Numbered from the stretch's first letter, positions 25,810-35,763 are shown. The stretch is DNA of 64,000 nt from Psychrobacillus sp. FSL K6-2836 (GCF_038003085.1 NZ_JBBOOM010000001.1:2852001-2916000), one strand, 5' to 3'. Translations and numbers: made by a program. The notes: a model not told the origin generated them from the letters alone.

Positions 25810-26757
25810 ATGTATCGCACATTTAAAAATGGGGATGAAGTAGGAATAATTGAGTTGTGGAATGCCGTACTAAAACATGATCCAATCAATCAAACACGAT
25901 TCCGTAAACAAATTATGCTCGATGCCAACTTCGATCCGAAGGGGTTAGTTGTTGCAGTCCGTGACGAAAAGATAATAGGCGCCATCTTAGCCATTACTAG
26001 GAAGCTTCCTATGGAAGGAACGAATCTGGAATCCGATACAGGCTGGATCACCTTCTTTATGGTAGATTCAGGTTTAGAAAGAGAAGGCATAGGTCATGAG
26101 TTAATAGAACGGGCTTCCGCTTATATCCAAGAGCAAGGTGCTAAAAAAATATTCTTTTCTTCCTATGCACCAAACTATTTTTTACCGGGTATTGATGAAT
26201 CACGTTATCCTTCGGGTTTTGCTTTTTTACAAAAGGAAGGCTTCCGACGAGTGTATTCACCTGTAGCAATGCATCGTGCATTAATCGATTATGTGTATCC
26301 TGACATTGTTCAAGCACTGAAACAAGAACGCGAAGTGGAAGGCTATACCTTTGGAAAAGTTCAGGATGGAGACTTTTATGAGTTAATCCAGTTTGCTAAT
26401 ACTCATTTCAATCCTGATTGGGGCAGGGCAATCCGTGAAGGAGTATTGCAGGGGCTTGATCCATCGCAAATTTTGGTAGCAAAGAAGTATGATCAAGTAG
26501 TAGGATTTGCACTTTTCGGAGGTTATGAAGGTATTCGTGAACGTTTTGGACCTTTCGGGGTGGCTAATACTGAACAAGGAAAAGGATTGGGGAAAATCCT
26601 GTTACATGAAACGCTCCATGCCATGAAGCAAAATAGCATACAAGGTGCTTGGTTTTTATGGACAAGTGAAACAAGTTCAGCTGGGCATTTATATTTGAAA
26701 AACGACTTTAAAACTTTTCGAACATTCCACGTAATGGTAAAAGAGTTGACAAATTAA
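25810..26757 (+). CDS. Double-domain GNAT acetyltransferase
   Basis: 315 residues with two GNAT folds (about 1-150 and 160-315). Acetyl-CoA loops appear as E-R-E-G-I-G-H-E-L and [11 protein letters not shown]. The gene starts 6 nt after murQ. The acceptor is unknown; in this setting an amino sugar (for example re-acetylating the product of the PIG-L protein) is a reasonable but untested guess. Confidence 0.8.
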   Translation: MYRTFKNGDEVGIIELWNAVLKHDPINQTRFRKQIMLDANFDPKGLVVAVRDEKIIGAILAITRKLPMEGTNLESDTGWITFFMVDSGLEREGIGHELIERASAYIQEQGAKKIFFSSYAPNYFLPGIDESRYPSGFAFLQKEGFRRVYSPVAMHRALIDYVYPDIVQALKQEREVEGYTFGKVQDGDFYELIQFANTHFNPDWGRAIREGVLQGLDPSQILVAKKYDQVVGFALFGGYEGIRERFGPFGVANTEQGKGLGKILLHETLHAMKQNSIQGAWFLWTSETSSAGHLYLKNDFKTFRTFHVMVKELTN

Positions 26758-26813
26758 GATGTGCTTTAGATGATAGGATAGATTAGTAAGCAAGTGAAGA
26801 AGGGTTGATGGAC

Positions 26814-27692
26814 ATGGCAGTATCAAATGGTGGTTTAGTATTGTTAAACGAAATGAGGCACATGCTTCCCCCGTCGGAGCAAAAGATTGCAGATTTTATA
26901 TTGGCCGATCCCGAGCAAATTGTCACGATGACTATTTCGGAGCTAGGTGAAATGAGTCAAACTAGTGGAGCAGCAGTTACAAGACTATGCAAATCTTTAA
27001 AGCTCAAGGGATTCCAAGAATTGAAACTCCGTATCAATGGAGATATTGGACGTAAAACGGAACTTACGAACCGTGATATTCAGCCAAACGAACCCGTTTC
27101 GACAACCATTCAAAAAGTGACGGAGCACGCTGTGCAAACCTTGCTAGAAACGGGGGAATTATTGGATAGCGAGCAGCTTGAAAAGGCTGTTGAAGCCATT
27201 GTCAATGCAAAGAATATTCACTTTTTTGGTGTAGGGGCCTCTAGTATAGCCGCAATCGATGCACAACAAAAGTTCTTGCGTATTCATAAAGCATCCACTG
27301 CAAGCACGGATTTACATATGGGTGCAACTATTGTAGCGAATGCTGGCACCCACGATGTTGTTGTCGGAATTTCCTTTTCGGGTGCTACCTTTGAGGTCGA
27401 GAAAATCTTGGAGCTTGCAAATGAAAAAGGAGCTACAACAATCAGTCTGACGAAGTTTGGACAATCTCCCATTTCACAAATTTCGAAAATCCAGCTACAT
27501 ACTTCCCCAACACGTGAGGCAAACTTTCGAAGTGGTGCGACATCGTCAAGATTAGCACAGCTACACGTTATGGATATTCTGTTCATGTCGGTTGCTTCTA
27601 GACAATTTGAAGTAACAATCACCTATTTGGACGCTACACGAGAAGCAATTGAAGATATTCAAAATCAAACCTTTCGGAAAAAGAGGAAATAA
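26814..27692 (+). CDS. murR: MurR/RpiR-family regulator
   Basis: About 292 residues. N-terminal HTH_6 domain (about 1-80; P-S-E-Q-K-I-A-D-F-I-L and S-G-A-A-V-T-R-L-C-K-S-L) and a C-terminal SIS domain (about 125-260; F-F-G-V-G-A-S-S-I-A, G-I-S-F-S-G-A-T) that binds a phosphosugar, MurNAc-6-P in known MurR. Last gene of the cluster, before a strong terminator. Several close starts exist (26805, 26808, 26814); 26814 has the best spacing (9 nt) from GAAGGG. Confidence 0.88.
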   Translation: MAVSNGGLVLLNEMRHMLPPSEQKIADFILADPEQIVTMTISELGEMSQTSGAAVTRLCKSLKLKGFQELKLRINGDIGRKTELTNRDIQPNEPVSTTIQKVTEHAVQTLLETGELLDSEQLEKAVEAIVNAKNIHFFGVGASSIAAIDAQQKFLRIHKASTASTDLHMGATIVANAGTHDVVVGISFSGATFEVEKILELANEKGATTISLTKFGQSPISQISKIQLHTSPTREANFRSGATSSRLAQLHVMDILFMSVASRQFEVTITYLDATREAIEDIQNQTFRKKRK

Positions 27693-27741
27693 GGCTGGAC
27701 TTAAGATGAATTCTAGAATTACATAGTTATTTTCTTTATTG

Positions 27742-27791
27742 ATAAAAAACAAACGTCCACAGGATTTTCTCTAGGAGCGTTTGTTTTTTTT
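27742..27791 (+). terminator. Terminator of the muropeptide cluster
   Basis: AAAAACAAACG (27744-27754) pairs with CGTTTGTTTTT (27778-27788), followed by more T. The rest of the gap 27693-28003 shows no other feature. Confidence 0.85.
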
Positions 27792-28003
27792 GTGTTACTC
27801 ACCCTTGATAAATAGCAAAAGTACACCAATAGTTGCTCAGAATTGAAGAGCTTTCAACTTAGGAAACTCTATTCAAAAGAAGGAATTCTATAATATTTTA
27901 TAGAATTGTAAAGTAGTTATCTGCAAAAAAAAAGATACCGAAAAGATGGTAATGAATAATAGTCAATTGAAATTTGTATGTTAGTGAAAAGGAGCTGTTG
28001 AGG

Positions 28004-28678
28004 TTGGTAGATTATAAAGTAAAAACATATGAAGAAGCGATAAAAGTAATTGAGGAGCTGGGATTACTTCCTCTTGCTTCCTTAATACCTGATTATCCTT
28101 CGTTGAATAGCTTAACTTTACAAGAAAATTGGCATTCTGATACAGAATTTGACCCTTGGTTATGGAGGACTAAGTTTTCTTCTGACGGTGTCGCTGGATA
28201 TGGGAAATTTATTAAGAAAAAATCAATACTAGTATCTCGGGAGCTGCTCCCATACGTAAAAAAGGTTTTGGGATCCAATGAATTAATAGAAGAACGTTAT
28301 TTTAGTGGAAGTATTTCACGGGAAGCAAATAGTATATACAAGATTATTAGTCAAGAGGAAGGGATAGATACGAGGGCATTAAGGGCAAGAGCAGGGCTGA
28401 AGGAGAAAGAGAAAAAGAAGATATTTGAAAATGCATTACTAGATTTGCAGGGATCAATGGATATTGTCATTTCAGGTATACAGGAAAAAAAGAATATAGA
28501 TGGAGAAAAGAATGGTTGGAGTAGTACTGCATTTGAGACGTATGATTCTTGGACAAGCAGAAATAAAATAGCAAATATTGACTCGAGTAGAGAAGATGCA
28601 AAAAAATATCTCATAGCTCACTTTTCGAATGTATGTAGTAAGGAATCTTTAACTAAATTCGAGAAAATCTTTGGATAG
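28004..28678 (+). CDS. AlkZ-related protein, function unknown
   Basis: About 224 residues. The N-terminal segment (T-Y-E-E-A-I-K-V-I-E-E-L-G-L-L-P-L-A) and W-H-S-D-T-E-F-D-P-W-L-W-R resemble proteins annotated as AlkZ-related in Bacillales; AlkZ is a HTH_42 family glycosylase that unhooks DNA crosslinks, but the catalytic Q-x-Q/D-x-Q signature is not evident here. TTG 28004 lies 9 nt after AAAAGGAG; earlier in-frame TTGs overlap that site. Family call from memory of sequence style, so moderate. Confidence 0.55.
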   Translation: MVDYKVKTYEEAIKVIEELGLLPLASLIPDYPSLNSLTLQENWHSDTEFDPWLWRTKFSSDGVAGYGKFIKKKSILVSRELLPYVKKVLGSNELIEERYFSGSISREANSIYKIISQEEGIDTRALRARAGLKEKEKKKIFENALLDLQGSMDIVISGIQEKKNIDGEKNGWSSTAFETYDSWTSRNKIANIDSSREDAKKYLIAHFSNVCSKESLTKFEKIFG

Positions 28679-28691
28679 TAATAATGTAATT

Positions 28692-28723
28692 AGAGTACCC
28701 CTTCTAAAAAGAAAGAGTACTCT
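28692..28723. terminator. Hairpin between convergent genes
   Basis: AGAGTAC (28692-28698) pairs with GTACTCT (28717-28723), followed by AAAA on the plus strand. A weak bidirectional terminator for the AlkZ-related gene and the cyclase. Confidence 0.5.
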
Positions 28724-28733
28724 AAAAGTGATG

Positions 28734-29414
28734 TTATTTTATAAACGCCACAGCGCGAACAGGTGAAGCTGTGGCATTTTTTAGGTTGAGTGGCAATGCC
28801 ATGAAAGTGAAGCGTTCATTTAAAGGTAGCTGATGTAAATTAACTAAGTTTTCTACTATATAAATAGGGACACTTAATAGTTTTAGATGTACTTCGCGCA
28901 TCATATTGTCGTGAACATCGATATTTGCCAGATCTAATCCAATACATTTTACTTGTTTTTCTACGAGCCAGTCACCAGCACTAGGTGCGAAGGCATGTTC
29001 TTCATAAAACGATCCTTCTCCCCATGAAAGCTTACGAGTGCGAGTGAGGACAATATCATTAGGCTGAACAGTAATACCTTGGCGTTTTTCAGCTGCCTCC
29101 AACATTTCCCATGTTACAGCTTGAAAAGGATCTTTAAAATCGGATACATCTAATAGTACAGCATCCCCGTGTGTTTTAGATAGATCCATTTCAGAAGTAG
29201 ATTCACCATCCCGCATAAAATGAAGTGGGGCATCGATATGTGTACCACTATGATCGGACATTTTTAGCATGCGAGACTCAAAACCTTCACAGGGAGCTAC
29301 ATAGCGTTGACCGGAATTTTCAAAAGTAGATTCCTCGGCAATAGCAATTGGTGGGTGTGATGTATATGAGCGAAGTCCATCATAAATTTCTAAAGATAAA
29401 TCAATAAGTTTCAT
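28734..29414 (-). CDS. Cyclase-family metal hydrolase (KynB-like)
   Basis: 226 residues of the putative cyclase/kynurenine formamidase family. The metal-binding H-S-G-T-H-I-D-A-P-L-H-F (about 54-65) is intact and followed by the usual D-L-A-N-I-D-V-H loop. Family enzymes hydrolyse formamides, amides or cyclic substrates. It is the last gene of a five-gene minus-strand run with a dehydrogenase, hydroxyacyl-CoA dehydrogenase and a fatty acid transporter, so it may act on a ring-opened acid or amide. No tryptophan genes are nearby. Confidence 0.8.
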   Translation of the reverse strand: MKLIDLSLEIYDGLRSYTSHPPIAIAEESTFENSGQRYVAPCEGFESRMLKMSDHSGTHIDAPLHFMRDGESTSEMDLSKTHGDAVLLDVSDFKDPFQAVTWEMLEAAEKRQGITVQPNDIVLTRTRKLSWGEGSFYEEHAFAPSAGDWLVEKQVKCIGLDLANIDVHDNMMREVHLKLLSVPIYIVENLVNLHQLPLNERFTFMALPLNLKNATASPVRAVAFIK

Positions 29415-29426
29415 GTAAATTCCTCC

Positions 29427-30470
29427 TTACATTTTAATAACGACTTTACCTGTCGCTTTATTTAACGCACTTTCAAAGCCATCTAAACATTCCTTAAATG
29501 GCACTGTTTCTGCAATTAGTTTTTGGAAAGGGTAGCGGGCATCTGCTGCAAGCGATAATACGGCTTCATAATTTGATTGTGTAATGCCATAGCTTCCTTT
29601 TATACTAATTTCCCCACGAACGATTTGATCCATCGGAACAGAAAAACTGGCAGGATTAATGCCGACTAAGATGAGTTCGCCACCTCGTTTTAAAAGGCGA
29701 AGTGCTGTATTTGGAATAGTCGGATGACCAGAGCAGTCAATAATAGCGTCAAAACCTTTGAACTGTTCATGTGGTATATCCTCTGCATTTTCATAAACCT
29801 GCGAAATACCAATTTCTTTAGCAAGCTGAAGACGATCTTTATCAACAGCAGTGCCTAACATCATCACTTGTGAATTACCCGACCCGACTAAGATAGCTGC
29901 TGCACCTAAGCCAATCGGTCCTGGACCAACTACTAGGATCGACTTTTTCGGAAAGTTTTCTATTTTCAGCACAGCGGTATAACTAACGGCTAGCGCCTCT
30001 GAGATTGCAGCAACCTCATCGGTTACTTCATCCGGGATAGGGAGTAAATTTTTATTGTCCACAACCATGTATTCCGCCATTCCGCCTGGTTCGCGAAAGC
30101 CATAACGTAATGCTTCCGTTGGTGTTTTAAAATATTTATAATCATCGAAATCACAGCGATTACTTTCACCTGCAAGACAGAACTCACATACGCCACAGCT
30201 TTTATACGGGTTTATAACCATGCGCTGTGGAGGGATTTCACCTTCAGCCACTGCAATGACTTTACCAGTCACCTCATGTCCTAACACAAGAGGATAGTTT
30301 ACCCAATCATAGCCTCCATGTCCATCATACATATGTAAATCACTGCCACATATGCCCACAGCGTTTACTTTCAATAAGCTTTGATGGGGTTCTAAAGCAG
30401 GCATTTCGTATGTTTCAAATTTTATATCCTTTTGAGCTGCTGTATTTTTCACTAGTGCTTTGTAATGCAT
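29427..30470 (-). CDS. Zinc-dependent medium-chain alcohol dehydrogenase
   Basis: 347 residues. Catalytic zinc ligands C-G-S-D-L-H (about 40) and G-H-E (about 64); structural zinc lobe C-G-V-C-E-F-C-L-A-G-E-S-N-R-C; Rossmann motif G-P-G-P-I-G-L-G-A (about 183). It resembles sorbitol/threonine/butanediol-type dehydrogenases. Start ATG abuts the stop of the upstream 3-hydroxyacyl-CoA dehydrogenase gene. Likely oxidises a secondary alcohol in the pathway of this operon. Confidence 0.85.
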   Translation of the reverse strand: MHYKALVKNTAAQKDIKFETYEMPALEPHQSLLKVNAVGICGSDLHMYDGHGGYDWVNYPLVLGHEVTGKVIAVAEGEIPPQRMVINPYKSCGVCEFCLAGESNRCDFDDYKYFKTPTEALRYGFREPGGMAEYMVVDNKNLLPIPDEVTDEVAAISEALAVSYTAVLKIENFPKKSILVVGPGPIGLGAAAILVGSGNSQVMMLGTAVDKDRLQLAKEIGISQVYENAEDIPHEQFKGFDAIIDCSGHPTIPNTALRLLKRGGELILVGINPASFSVPMDQIVRGEISIKGSYGITQSNYEAVLSLAADARYPFQKLIAETVPFKECLDGFESALNKATGKVVIKM

Positions 30471-31358
30471 TTATTTACCCACCTCTTCATCCTGAGCTGA
30501 CACAGCTCTAATAATATTTAATAGAACATCATCTTTAACGGACAAATATTGCTGTGTGTCGGTTTTGGACCAATCATAAAAACCTTCATTAGTCTTCATG
30601 CCAAATCGATTGTCATCTATTAGTTGTTTATGAATTGATAATGGTTCAATACTATTTTCAAGAGTAGGATAAACGTATTCCACAATGGCCATATGCGTAT
30701 CAAGCCCATTAATATCTCGCTGTTCTAGAGGACCCGTGTTGGCTAAGCGAATTCCCAAACTCCATTTAGCAATGAAATCAAGTTCTTCTGGTGAGACAAT
30801 ACCATTTTGAACTAGTGACATTGCCTCTCGCGAAAGTGCGCTTTGGAGACGGTTTGCCACAAACCCTTGAATTTCTTTTTTAAGTAGTACGGGTTTTTTA
30901 TCAATGGATTGTAGAAAGGTCATTGTTTTTTGAATATGCTGAGCATCCGTGAAAGCACTTGGCACAACTTCTACTAATGGAGTGATATGTGCTGGTGAAA
31001 AGAAATGCGTGCCAATCACACGTTCCTTATTCTTAACCTTTTCTGCAATAGAACTAATTAGAAAGCTAGATGTATTTGTACAAAAGGTAGTAGAACTAGG
31101 AAAGTAATCTTCTATGCTTTCGAATAACTGTTGCTTTGCTTGTAAGTTTTCCGTAATTGCCTCGATAATAAAATCTACTTCTTTACATTCCTCTATTGTT
31201 TCTATAAAGTGTACTTCCTGAAAAGCTTCATCTGTCATTAATTCCTGACGACGGGCTATAAAACCTTCATATAGCGATACCTTGATATGAGCTTTCAAAA
31301 AGTATTGAGCTAGTGATGCTCCCATAAACCCGCCACCAATTATGCATACATGTCGCAT
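30471..31358 (-). CDS. 3-hydroxyacyl-CoA dehydrogenase-family protein
   Basis: 295 residues. N-terminal NAD fold with I-G-G-G-F-M-G-A-S, the catalytic H in G-T-H-F-F-S-P-A-H (about 136) and glutamate in V-E-V-V-P, then Q-G-F-V-A-N-R-L-Q before the helical C-terminal domain. Could oxidise 3-hydroxybutyryl-CoA or a free 3-hydroxy acid such as carnitine or gulonate; the family cannot be split by eye. Immediately adjoins the alcohol dehydrogenase gene. Confidence 0.8.
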   Translation of the reverse strand: MRHVCIIGGGFMGASLAQYFLKAHIKVSLYEGFIARRQELMTDEAFQEVHFIETIEECKEVDFIIEAITENLQAKQQLFESIEDYFPSSTTFCTNTSSFLISSIAEKVKNKERVIGTHFFSPAHITPLVEVVPSAFTDAQHIQKTMTFLQSIDKKPVLLKKEIQGFVANRLQSALSREAMSLVQNGIVSPEELDFIAKWSLGIRLANTGPLEQRDINGLDTHMAIVEYVYPTLENSIEPLSIHKQLIDDNRFGMKTNEGFYDWSKTDTQQYLSVKDDVLLNIIRAVSAQDEEVGK

Positions 31359-31372
31359 GAGTTTACATCTCC

Positions 31373-31975
31373 TTAATCATTAAAAATTGCCTGGATACCT
31401 ACCACGTAAATGCAGACAGTTCGAGTATCCTTGAGTACTTCATCTGTTGCACCCAATTGAATCGCGTTCGTTTTATGAATATCAATGCCTTTTGGATATT
31501 GATCGCAAATGTTAATTGCGTATAAAAGTAATTCCTTTAAGTAACGAGAGACAGCTCCATCACGAAGGGAGGTAGTACGTAAATTGCTATACTTTAATAG
31601 TGTATCTGGTGCATAATCTACTAAATACGCTATCCACTTTGGAAGCTGTTCAAATTCTGACTGATAGTAGCTTACACACTCTTCTTGAGTTGAAAAAGCA
31701 GATATATTCTGTGGTTCTTTTGTAGATTCAGCTTTCCCTGTTAGTTCAATTGCTTTGGAAATAGCCTCAATACCCGATAACCAAGTGGGGATTCCACGAG
31801 AAATGATGGCAGCAGAAATTAGTTCGGCAATTTCATTGACCGTATTACCAGCCTTAATAGCCACTTCTGTAAAGTGAAGCATTGCCTGTTCCTCGCGACG
31901 AGCAGCAAATAAACCTACTAATAGTAATGACTTGTCTTTTTTAGATAGATGAGAATCCTTAAGTAAAGAGTGCAT
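31373..31975 (-). CDS. Carboxymuconolactone decarboxylase-like protein (1)
   Basis: 200 residues of all-alpha CMD/AhpD-type fold with two repeats; R-E-E-Q-A-M-L-H-F-T-E-V-A-I-K-A-G lies where the helix with the active-site region of the family normally sits, but the AhpD C-x-x-C pair is absent. It is not a peroxidase partner on that ground. A second, longer relative lies at 36456. Operon member between atoE-like and dehydrogenase genes. Role unknown. Confidence 0.65.
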   Translation of the reverse strand: MHSLLKDSHLSKKDKSLLLVGLFAARREEQAMLHFTEVAIKAGNTVNEIAELISAAIISRGIPTWLSGIEAISKAIELTGKAESTKEPQNISAFSTQEECVSYYQSEFEQLPKWIAYLVDYAPDTLLKYSNLRTTSLRDGAVSRYLKELLLYAINICDQYPKGIDIHKTNAIQLGATDEVLKDTRTVCIYVVGIQAIFND

Positions 31976-32035
31976 AACGAAACCTCCATTTATATGAAAA
32001 GAGCCTATGTTATGAAAACAAAGGCTCGATTCTTT

Positions 32036-33367
32036 TTAGCCTAGGTAAGACCAAGCTAGTGTAGCAACGATATAAACAATTCCAACATAGAACATAATCA
32101 TTACTAAGAAGCCCATAATGTCTTTTAGTTTTAAGCGAGATAGTGCTAGTGCTGGTAAAATCCAGAATGGTTGTACTAAATCATTCCAGGCATTCCCAAG
32201 CATAACAGACATTGAAGTCTCTCCAAGTGAAGTTCCCAATGCTTTTGCTGCATCAATCATGAAAGGACCTTGTACTGCCCAGTGACCACCTGCAGATGGT
32301 GCAAAGAAGTTAATGAAGAAAGAACTAACCAAGCCCCAGAACGGTAGTGAATGCTGAGTTGAGATATCAACGAATACTTGTGAAATTGTATCTACTAGTC
32401 CAGACGCTGCCATGATTGCCATAATACCAGCATAGAACGGGAATTGTAGAATAATACCGGATACGGTTTTGATACCATCTGATAAATGCTCTGTATATTT
32501 TGCAGGAGTACCAAGTAAAATAATTCCTAGGAATAAGACGATAAAGTTAAGAATATTTAGGTCAAGTGATTTACCGTTAGCAAAGTGAATTATTACATAA
32601 ATAAGACCTAAGGCACCAATCAAATAAGAAAGGATGCGACTATTATTTAATTTGTTAGCAAATGTATTTTCTTCTAATACGTTTACTTTTAACTTTTTCG
32701 TATCTGAGTGTAAAGTAGGATCTATTTCTTTAACGTTTTTTGCGTCCTTAGGATGTAGCATAGCATTGAATAATGGTAATGTGATTAATAAGAAAATAGT
32801 TGTAAGAATCATTGGTAAGCTAAAAATAGTTTCAGATAAAGCGATAAGCCCCATATTCTCTTCTAAGAAATGTCCAGGTGTTGAGATTAAAATTGGAATA
32901 GAAGCAGAGAGACCTAATCCATAAAATGTGAAACCAGAGTATGCTGCAGCGATAATTAATGGATAATGTACACCTTTAACTTTTACAGCTAATTTTTTGG
33001 CGATAATTCCACCGATTACTAGTCCGAATCCCCAGTTCAAGTAACTCCCGATTCCACCAACTAAAGTAGCGACTATAATTGCTGTCTTAGGTGTATGTAC
33101 CATGCTAGCAATTTTATTCAAAAAGCGATCTGTAATTGGTGCTGTTGCTAGTACATAACCCATTGCTAGAATTACAGCCATTTGTGTAGTGAAAGCTAAA
33201 AGGTCCCAAAAGCCGTCACCCCATGATGTTGTTAAATTGAGGAATGAAATATCCTCAATAATAAGCGCTAAAATAAATGTTAATATCGTTAAACCAATCG
33301 CAAATACGAATGGATCTGGCAAATACTTTCTCATAATAGATGTAAAGAAATTCGTTAATCTTTCCAT
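32036..33367 (-). CDS. atoE: Short-chain fatty acid transporter, AtoE family
   Basis: 443 residues, about ten to twelve helices, with the AtoE-type F-F-A-P-S-A-G-G-H-W-A-V-Q-G-P segment near 343 and L-N-W-G-F-G-L near 108. AtoE proteins import acetoacetate, butyrate or similar short acids, matching the adjacent CoA transferase and thiolase genes. First gene of a five-gene run. A GAGCCT/AGGCTC hairpin (about 32005-32026) between it and the next gene may reduce downstream transcription. Confidence 0.88.
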   Translation of the reverse strand: MERLTNFFTSIMRKYLPDPFVFAIGLTILTFILALIIEDISFLNLTTSWGDGFWDLLAFTTQMAVILAMGYVLATAPITDRFLNKIASMVHTPKTAIIVATLVGGIGSYLNWGFGLVIGGIIAKKLAVKVKGVHYPLIIAAAYSGFTFYGLGLSASIPILISTPGHFLEENMGLIALSETIFSLPMILTTIFLLITLPLFNAMLHPKDAKNVKEIDPTLHSDTKKLKVNVLEENTFANKLNNSRILSYLIGALGLIYVIIHFANGKSLDLNILNFIVLFLGIILLGTPAKYTEHLSDGIKTVSGIILQFPFYAGIMAIMAASGLVDTISQVFVDISTQHSLPFWGLVSSFFINFFAPSAGGHWAVQGPFMIDAAKALGTSLGETSMSVMLGNAWNDLVQPFWILPALALSRLKLKDIMGFLVMIMFYVGIVYIVATLAWSYLG

Positions 33368-33521
33368 ATAAAATCCCCCTAAAATTGTTTAATAGGCAAC
33401 AATTACTCCCATATAAATTTTTTGTAACTTGAAATATTAAATCTTATTTGTATAACAATGCCTATTTTTCAGAACAACTATGCTAAAATGTATCTAGTTT
33501 AAATTAACGGAGGTCCTATTT

Positions 33522-33842
33522 ATGCAACAATTAAATACGTTATTAGTGACTGCATACGCAAAAGCACCACAAGGTACAGCCATGTACGAAACATATAAGC
33601 ACGCTGGTATTGTGCTTGAAATCGATAAACTAACACATAAAATAGTAGATGCCGAATTTACGTTCATAACAGAGTTAGCACAAAATTTCTTTAAACGCAT
33701 GTTAATAGATTTTGACTTTACGACGGATATCAATATTTTAATCGAGCGTATTGAAGAGCATTATATGGCCCCTTCGAGTGGTGCTGTAATAGTCGCTTTA
33801 AAATCCGCACAGAAAAGATATTTAGAAAAAATAGCTAAATAA
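33522..33842 (+). CDS. DUF3870 protein
   Basis: 106 residues; the opening L-N-T-L-L-V-T-A-Y-A-K-A-P-Q-G-T and the P-S-S-G-A-V-I-V-A-L-K-S-A near the end are typical of DUF3870, a small domain of unknown function. It is the only plus-strand gene between two minus-strand catabolic units. Strong ACGGAGG ribosome site. A shared terminator separates it from the thiolase gene. Confidence 0.8.
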   Translation: MQQLNTLLVTAYAKAPQGTAMYETYKHAGIVLEIDKLTHKIVDAEFTFITELAQNFFKRMLIDFDFTTDINILIERIEEHYMAPSSGAVIVALKSAQKRYLEKIAK

Positions 33843-33888
33843 GTTTACTAAAATTGTCCTTGATATTAAAGCGTTTACATTTGTCTGT

Positions 33889-33923
33889 AAAAGAAAATTC
33901 TCTCAGGAGAATTTTCTTTTTTT
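33889..33923. terminator. Bidirectional terminator
   Basis: AAGAAAATTCTC (33891-33902) and GAGAATTTTCTT form a 12-bp stem with A and T runs on either side, serving DUF3870 and thiolase. Confidence 0.85.
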
Positions 33924-35115
33924 ATTTTGCTTGGCAATTTTCAACAATTGTTGTTATGCCAAGTCCACCGGCGATACATAGTGTAACTAACCCATAACGC
34001 TTGCCTGTGCGCTCTAATTCATGGATAAGCTTTGTCATTAAAATAGCTCCAGTTGCACCAATGGGATGTCCCATTGCAATAGCGCCACCGTTAGGATTTA
34101 CTTTGCTTTGATCTAAGCCTAGTTCTTCGATAACGGCCAGTGATTGGGAAGCGAAGGCTTCATTTAGTTCAATCACATCGATGTCTTCAATAGAAAGTCC
34201 AGCTTGTTTTAATGCTTTTCGTGTTGCTGGAACAGGTCCGATACCCATAATAGATGGATCTACACCAGCCGCCGACTGGGCGATGATTTTAACCTTTGGC
34301 TGAAGACCTAGCTCTTCGGCTTTTTCTTTGGACATTACTAGAAGGGCAGCAGCTCCGTCATTACGACCACTAGCGTTAGCGGCAGTTACAGATCCACCCT
34401 CGCGGAAAACAGGTTTTAAAGTAGCCAGCTTTTCTACAGGTGTTAATCGTGGATGCTCATCAACCTTAAATATTTCAGTTGTTTTACGTGTTTTAATCTC
34501 ATACGGGACAATTTGCTTTTCAAAGAAGCCTTTTTTTATAGCATTAGCAGTACGTTCTTGGCTTTGATAGGCAAATGCATCCTGCGCTTCACGGGAAATG
34601 GAGTACTTCTCAGCTAAATTTTCAGCTGTTTCGCCCATTGTTTTTAGCCCGTAGGATTCTGGTTGAGAGCCGGGCTGACTTTCGGTATTTGGATCTAATA
34701 TTTGGCTATTTCCTACATTTAACCCGTACCTGGCATTACGGATATAGTAAGGTGCTGTACTCATAGATTCTGTACCACCGGCAATAATAACGTCGCTTAA
34801 TCCAAGCGCAATCTGTTGTGCAGCATTATTAATGGATTGTAAGCCAGAACCACATTGACGATGCACCGTGTATCCGGGCACTTCAAGCGGGATATCCGCA
34901 CGTAATGAAGCAAGGCGAGCAACATTAGACTGATCAGCACTTTGTTTGGCTTGACCTAAAATAACTTCATCGACTTCTTTAGGGTCAATTTGCGTGCGAG
35001 CGAGTAATTCTTTTATAACAGCAGCACCCAAGTAGTCAGCTGTCTGAGTCATTAGTGAGCCGCCAAGCTTTCCAATTGCAGTACGAACGCCTTCTACAAT
35101 TACTACTTCCTTCAT
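33922..35115 (-). CDS. Acetyl-CoA acetyltransferase (thiolase)
   Basis: 397 residues with all thiolase signatures: nucleophile cysteine in R-Q-C-G-S-G-L-Q-S (about 88), N-E-A-F-A near 318, G-H-P-I-G-A-T-G-A near 349 and C-I-A-G-G-L-G near 379. It cleaves acetoacetyl-CoA to two acetyl-CoA in the breakdown direction expected beside a CoA transferase. Last gene of the 37.2-33.9 kb unit; ribosome site AAGGAGGAAT. Confidence 0.93.
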   Translation of the reverse strand: MKEVVIVEGVRTAIGKLGGSLMTQTADYLGAAVIKELLARTQIDPKEVDEVILGQAKQSADQSNVARLASLRADIPLEVPGYTVHRQCGSGLQSINNAAQQIALGLSDVIIAGGTESMSTAPYYIRNARYGLNVGNSQILDPNTESQPGSQPESYGLKTMGETAENLAEKYSISREAQDAFAYQSQERTANAIKKGFFEKQIVPYEIKTRKTTEIFKVDEHPRLTPVEKLATLKPVFREGGSVTAANASGRNDGAAALLVMSKEKAEELGLQPKVKIIAQSAAGVDPSIMGIGPVPATRKALKQAGLSIEDIDVIELNEAFASQSLAVIEELGLDQSKVNPNGGAIAMGHPIGATGAILMTKLIHELERTGKRYGLVTLCIAGGLGITTIVENCQAK

Positions 35116-35127
35116 GGTTATTCCTCC

Positions 35128-35763
35128 TTATTTCAAGCTATTTACAAATGTAGCTTCCGTATTGGCTTCTACAGTTTCTAAATCAGCACCAGGCATTAAT
35201 TCAACTAAATGTAATTGACCATCGATGTATTTAAAAACTGCTAACTCCGTAATAATGACGTCCACACTACGGGTAGAGGTAATAGGATAAATACATTCCT
35301 TCAAAATTTTACTTTTTCCATCTTTAGATGTATGAGTGGTTGTTACAATAACTTTGCGAGCACCAACAAGTAAGTCCATTGCACCGCCGACACCGATAAT
35401 GTTTTTTCCAGGAACAGCCCAGTTGGCAATACGAGCATGTTCATCTACTTGTAGAACTCCTAGAATTGCTACATCCACGTGGCCGCCACGAATCATTGCA
35501 AAGGATGCAGCGCTATCAAAGTAAGAGGCACCAATAGCTTCCCCAACTGCAAACTTGCCTGCATTGACGATATTTGGATCAATATCTTCCTCGGTAACAT
35601 CCTCGACACCAAGCATCCCATTTTCCGTGTGTAAGTACACATGGTTTTGTTCTACATAGTTAGCCACAAGTGTTGGAATTCCAATACCTAAGTTAACGAT
35701 TTGTCCTTGCTCTAATTCCCTGGCAGCACGCAGGGCAATAGCCTCTTGAATTGGATTAGCCAT
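35128..35763 (-). CDS. 3-oxoacid CoA-transferase, subunit B
   Basis: About 211 residues of CoA-transferase family I. The catalytic glutamate motif is S/T-E-N-G-M-L-G (H-T-E-N-G-M-L-G near 50). Works with the subunit A encoded just upstream to transfer CoA to acetoacetate or a similar acid. I start at ATG 35763 (M-A-N-P-I-Q); the GTG at 35775 abuts the AAGGAAGG site. Slight overlap with the subunit A stop. Confidence 0.92.
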   Translation of the reverse strand: MANPIQEAIALRAARELEQGQIVNLGIGIPTLVANYVEQNHVYLHTENGMLGVEDVTEEDIDPNIVNAGKFAVGEAIGASYFDSAASFAMIRGGHVDVAILGVLQVDEHARIANWAVPGKNIIGVGGAMDLLVGARKVIVTTTHTSKDGKSKILKECIYPITSTRSVDVIITELAVFKYIDGQLHLVELMPGADLETVEANTEATFVNSLK

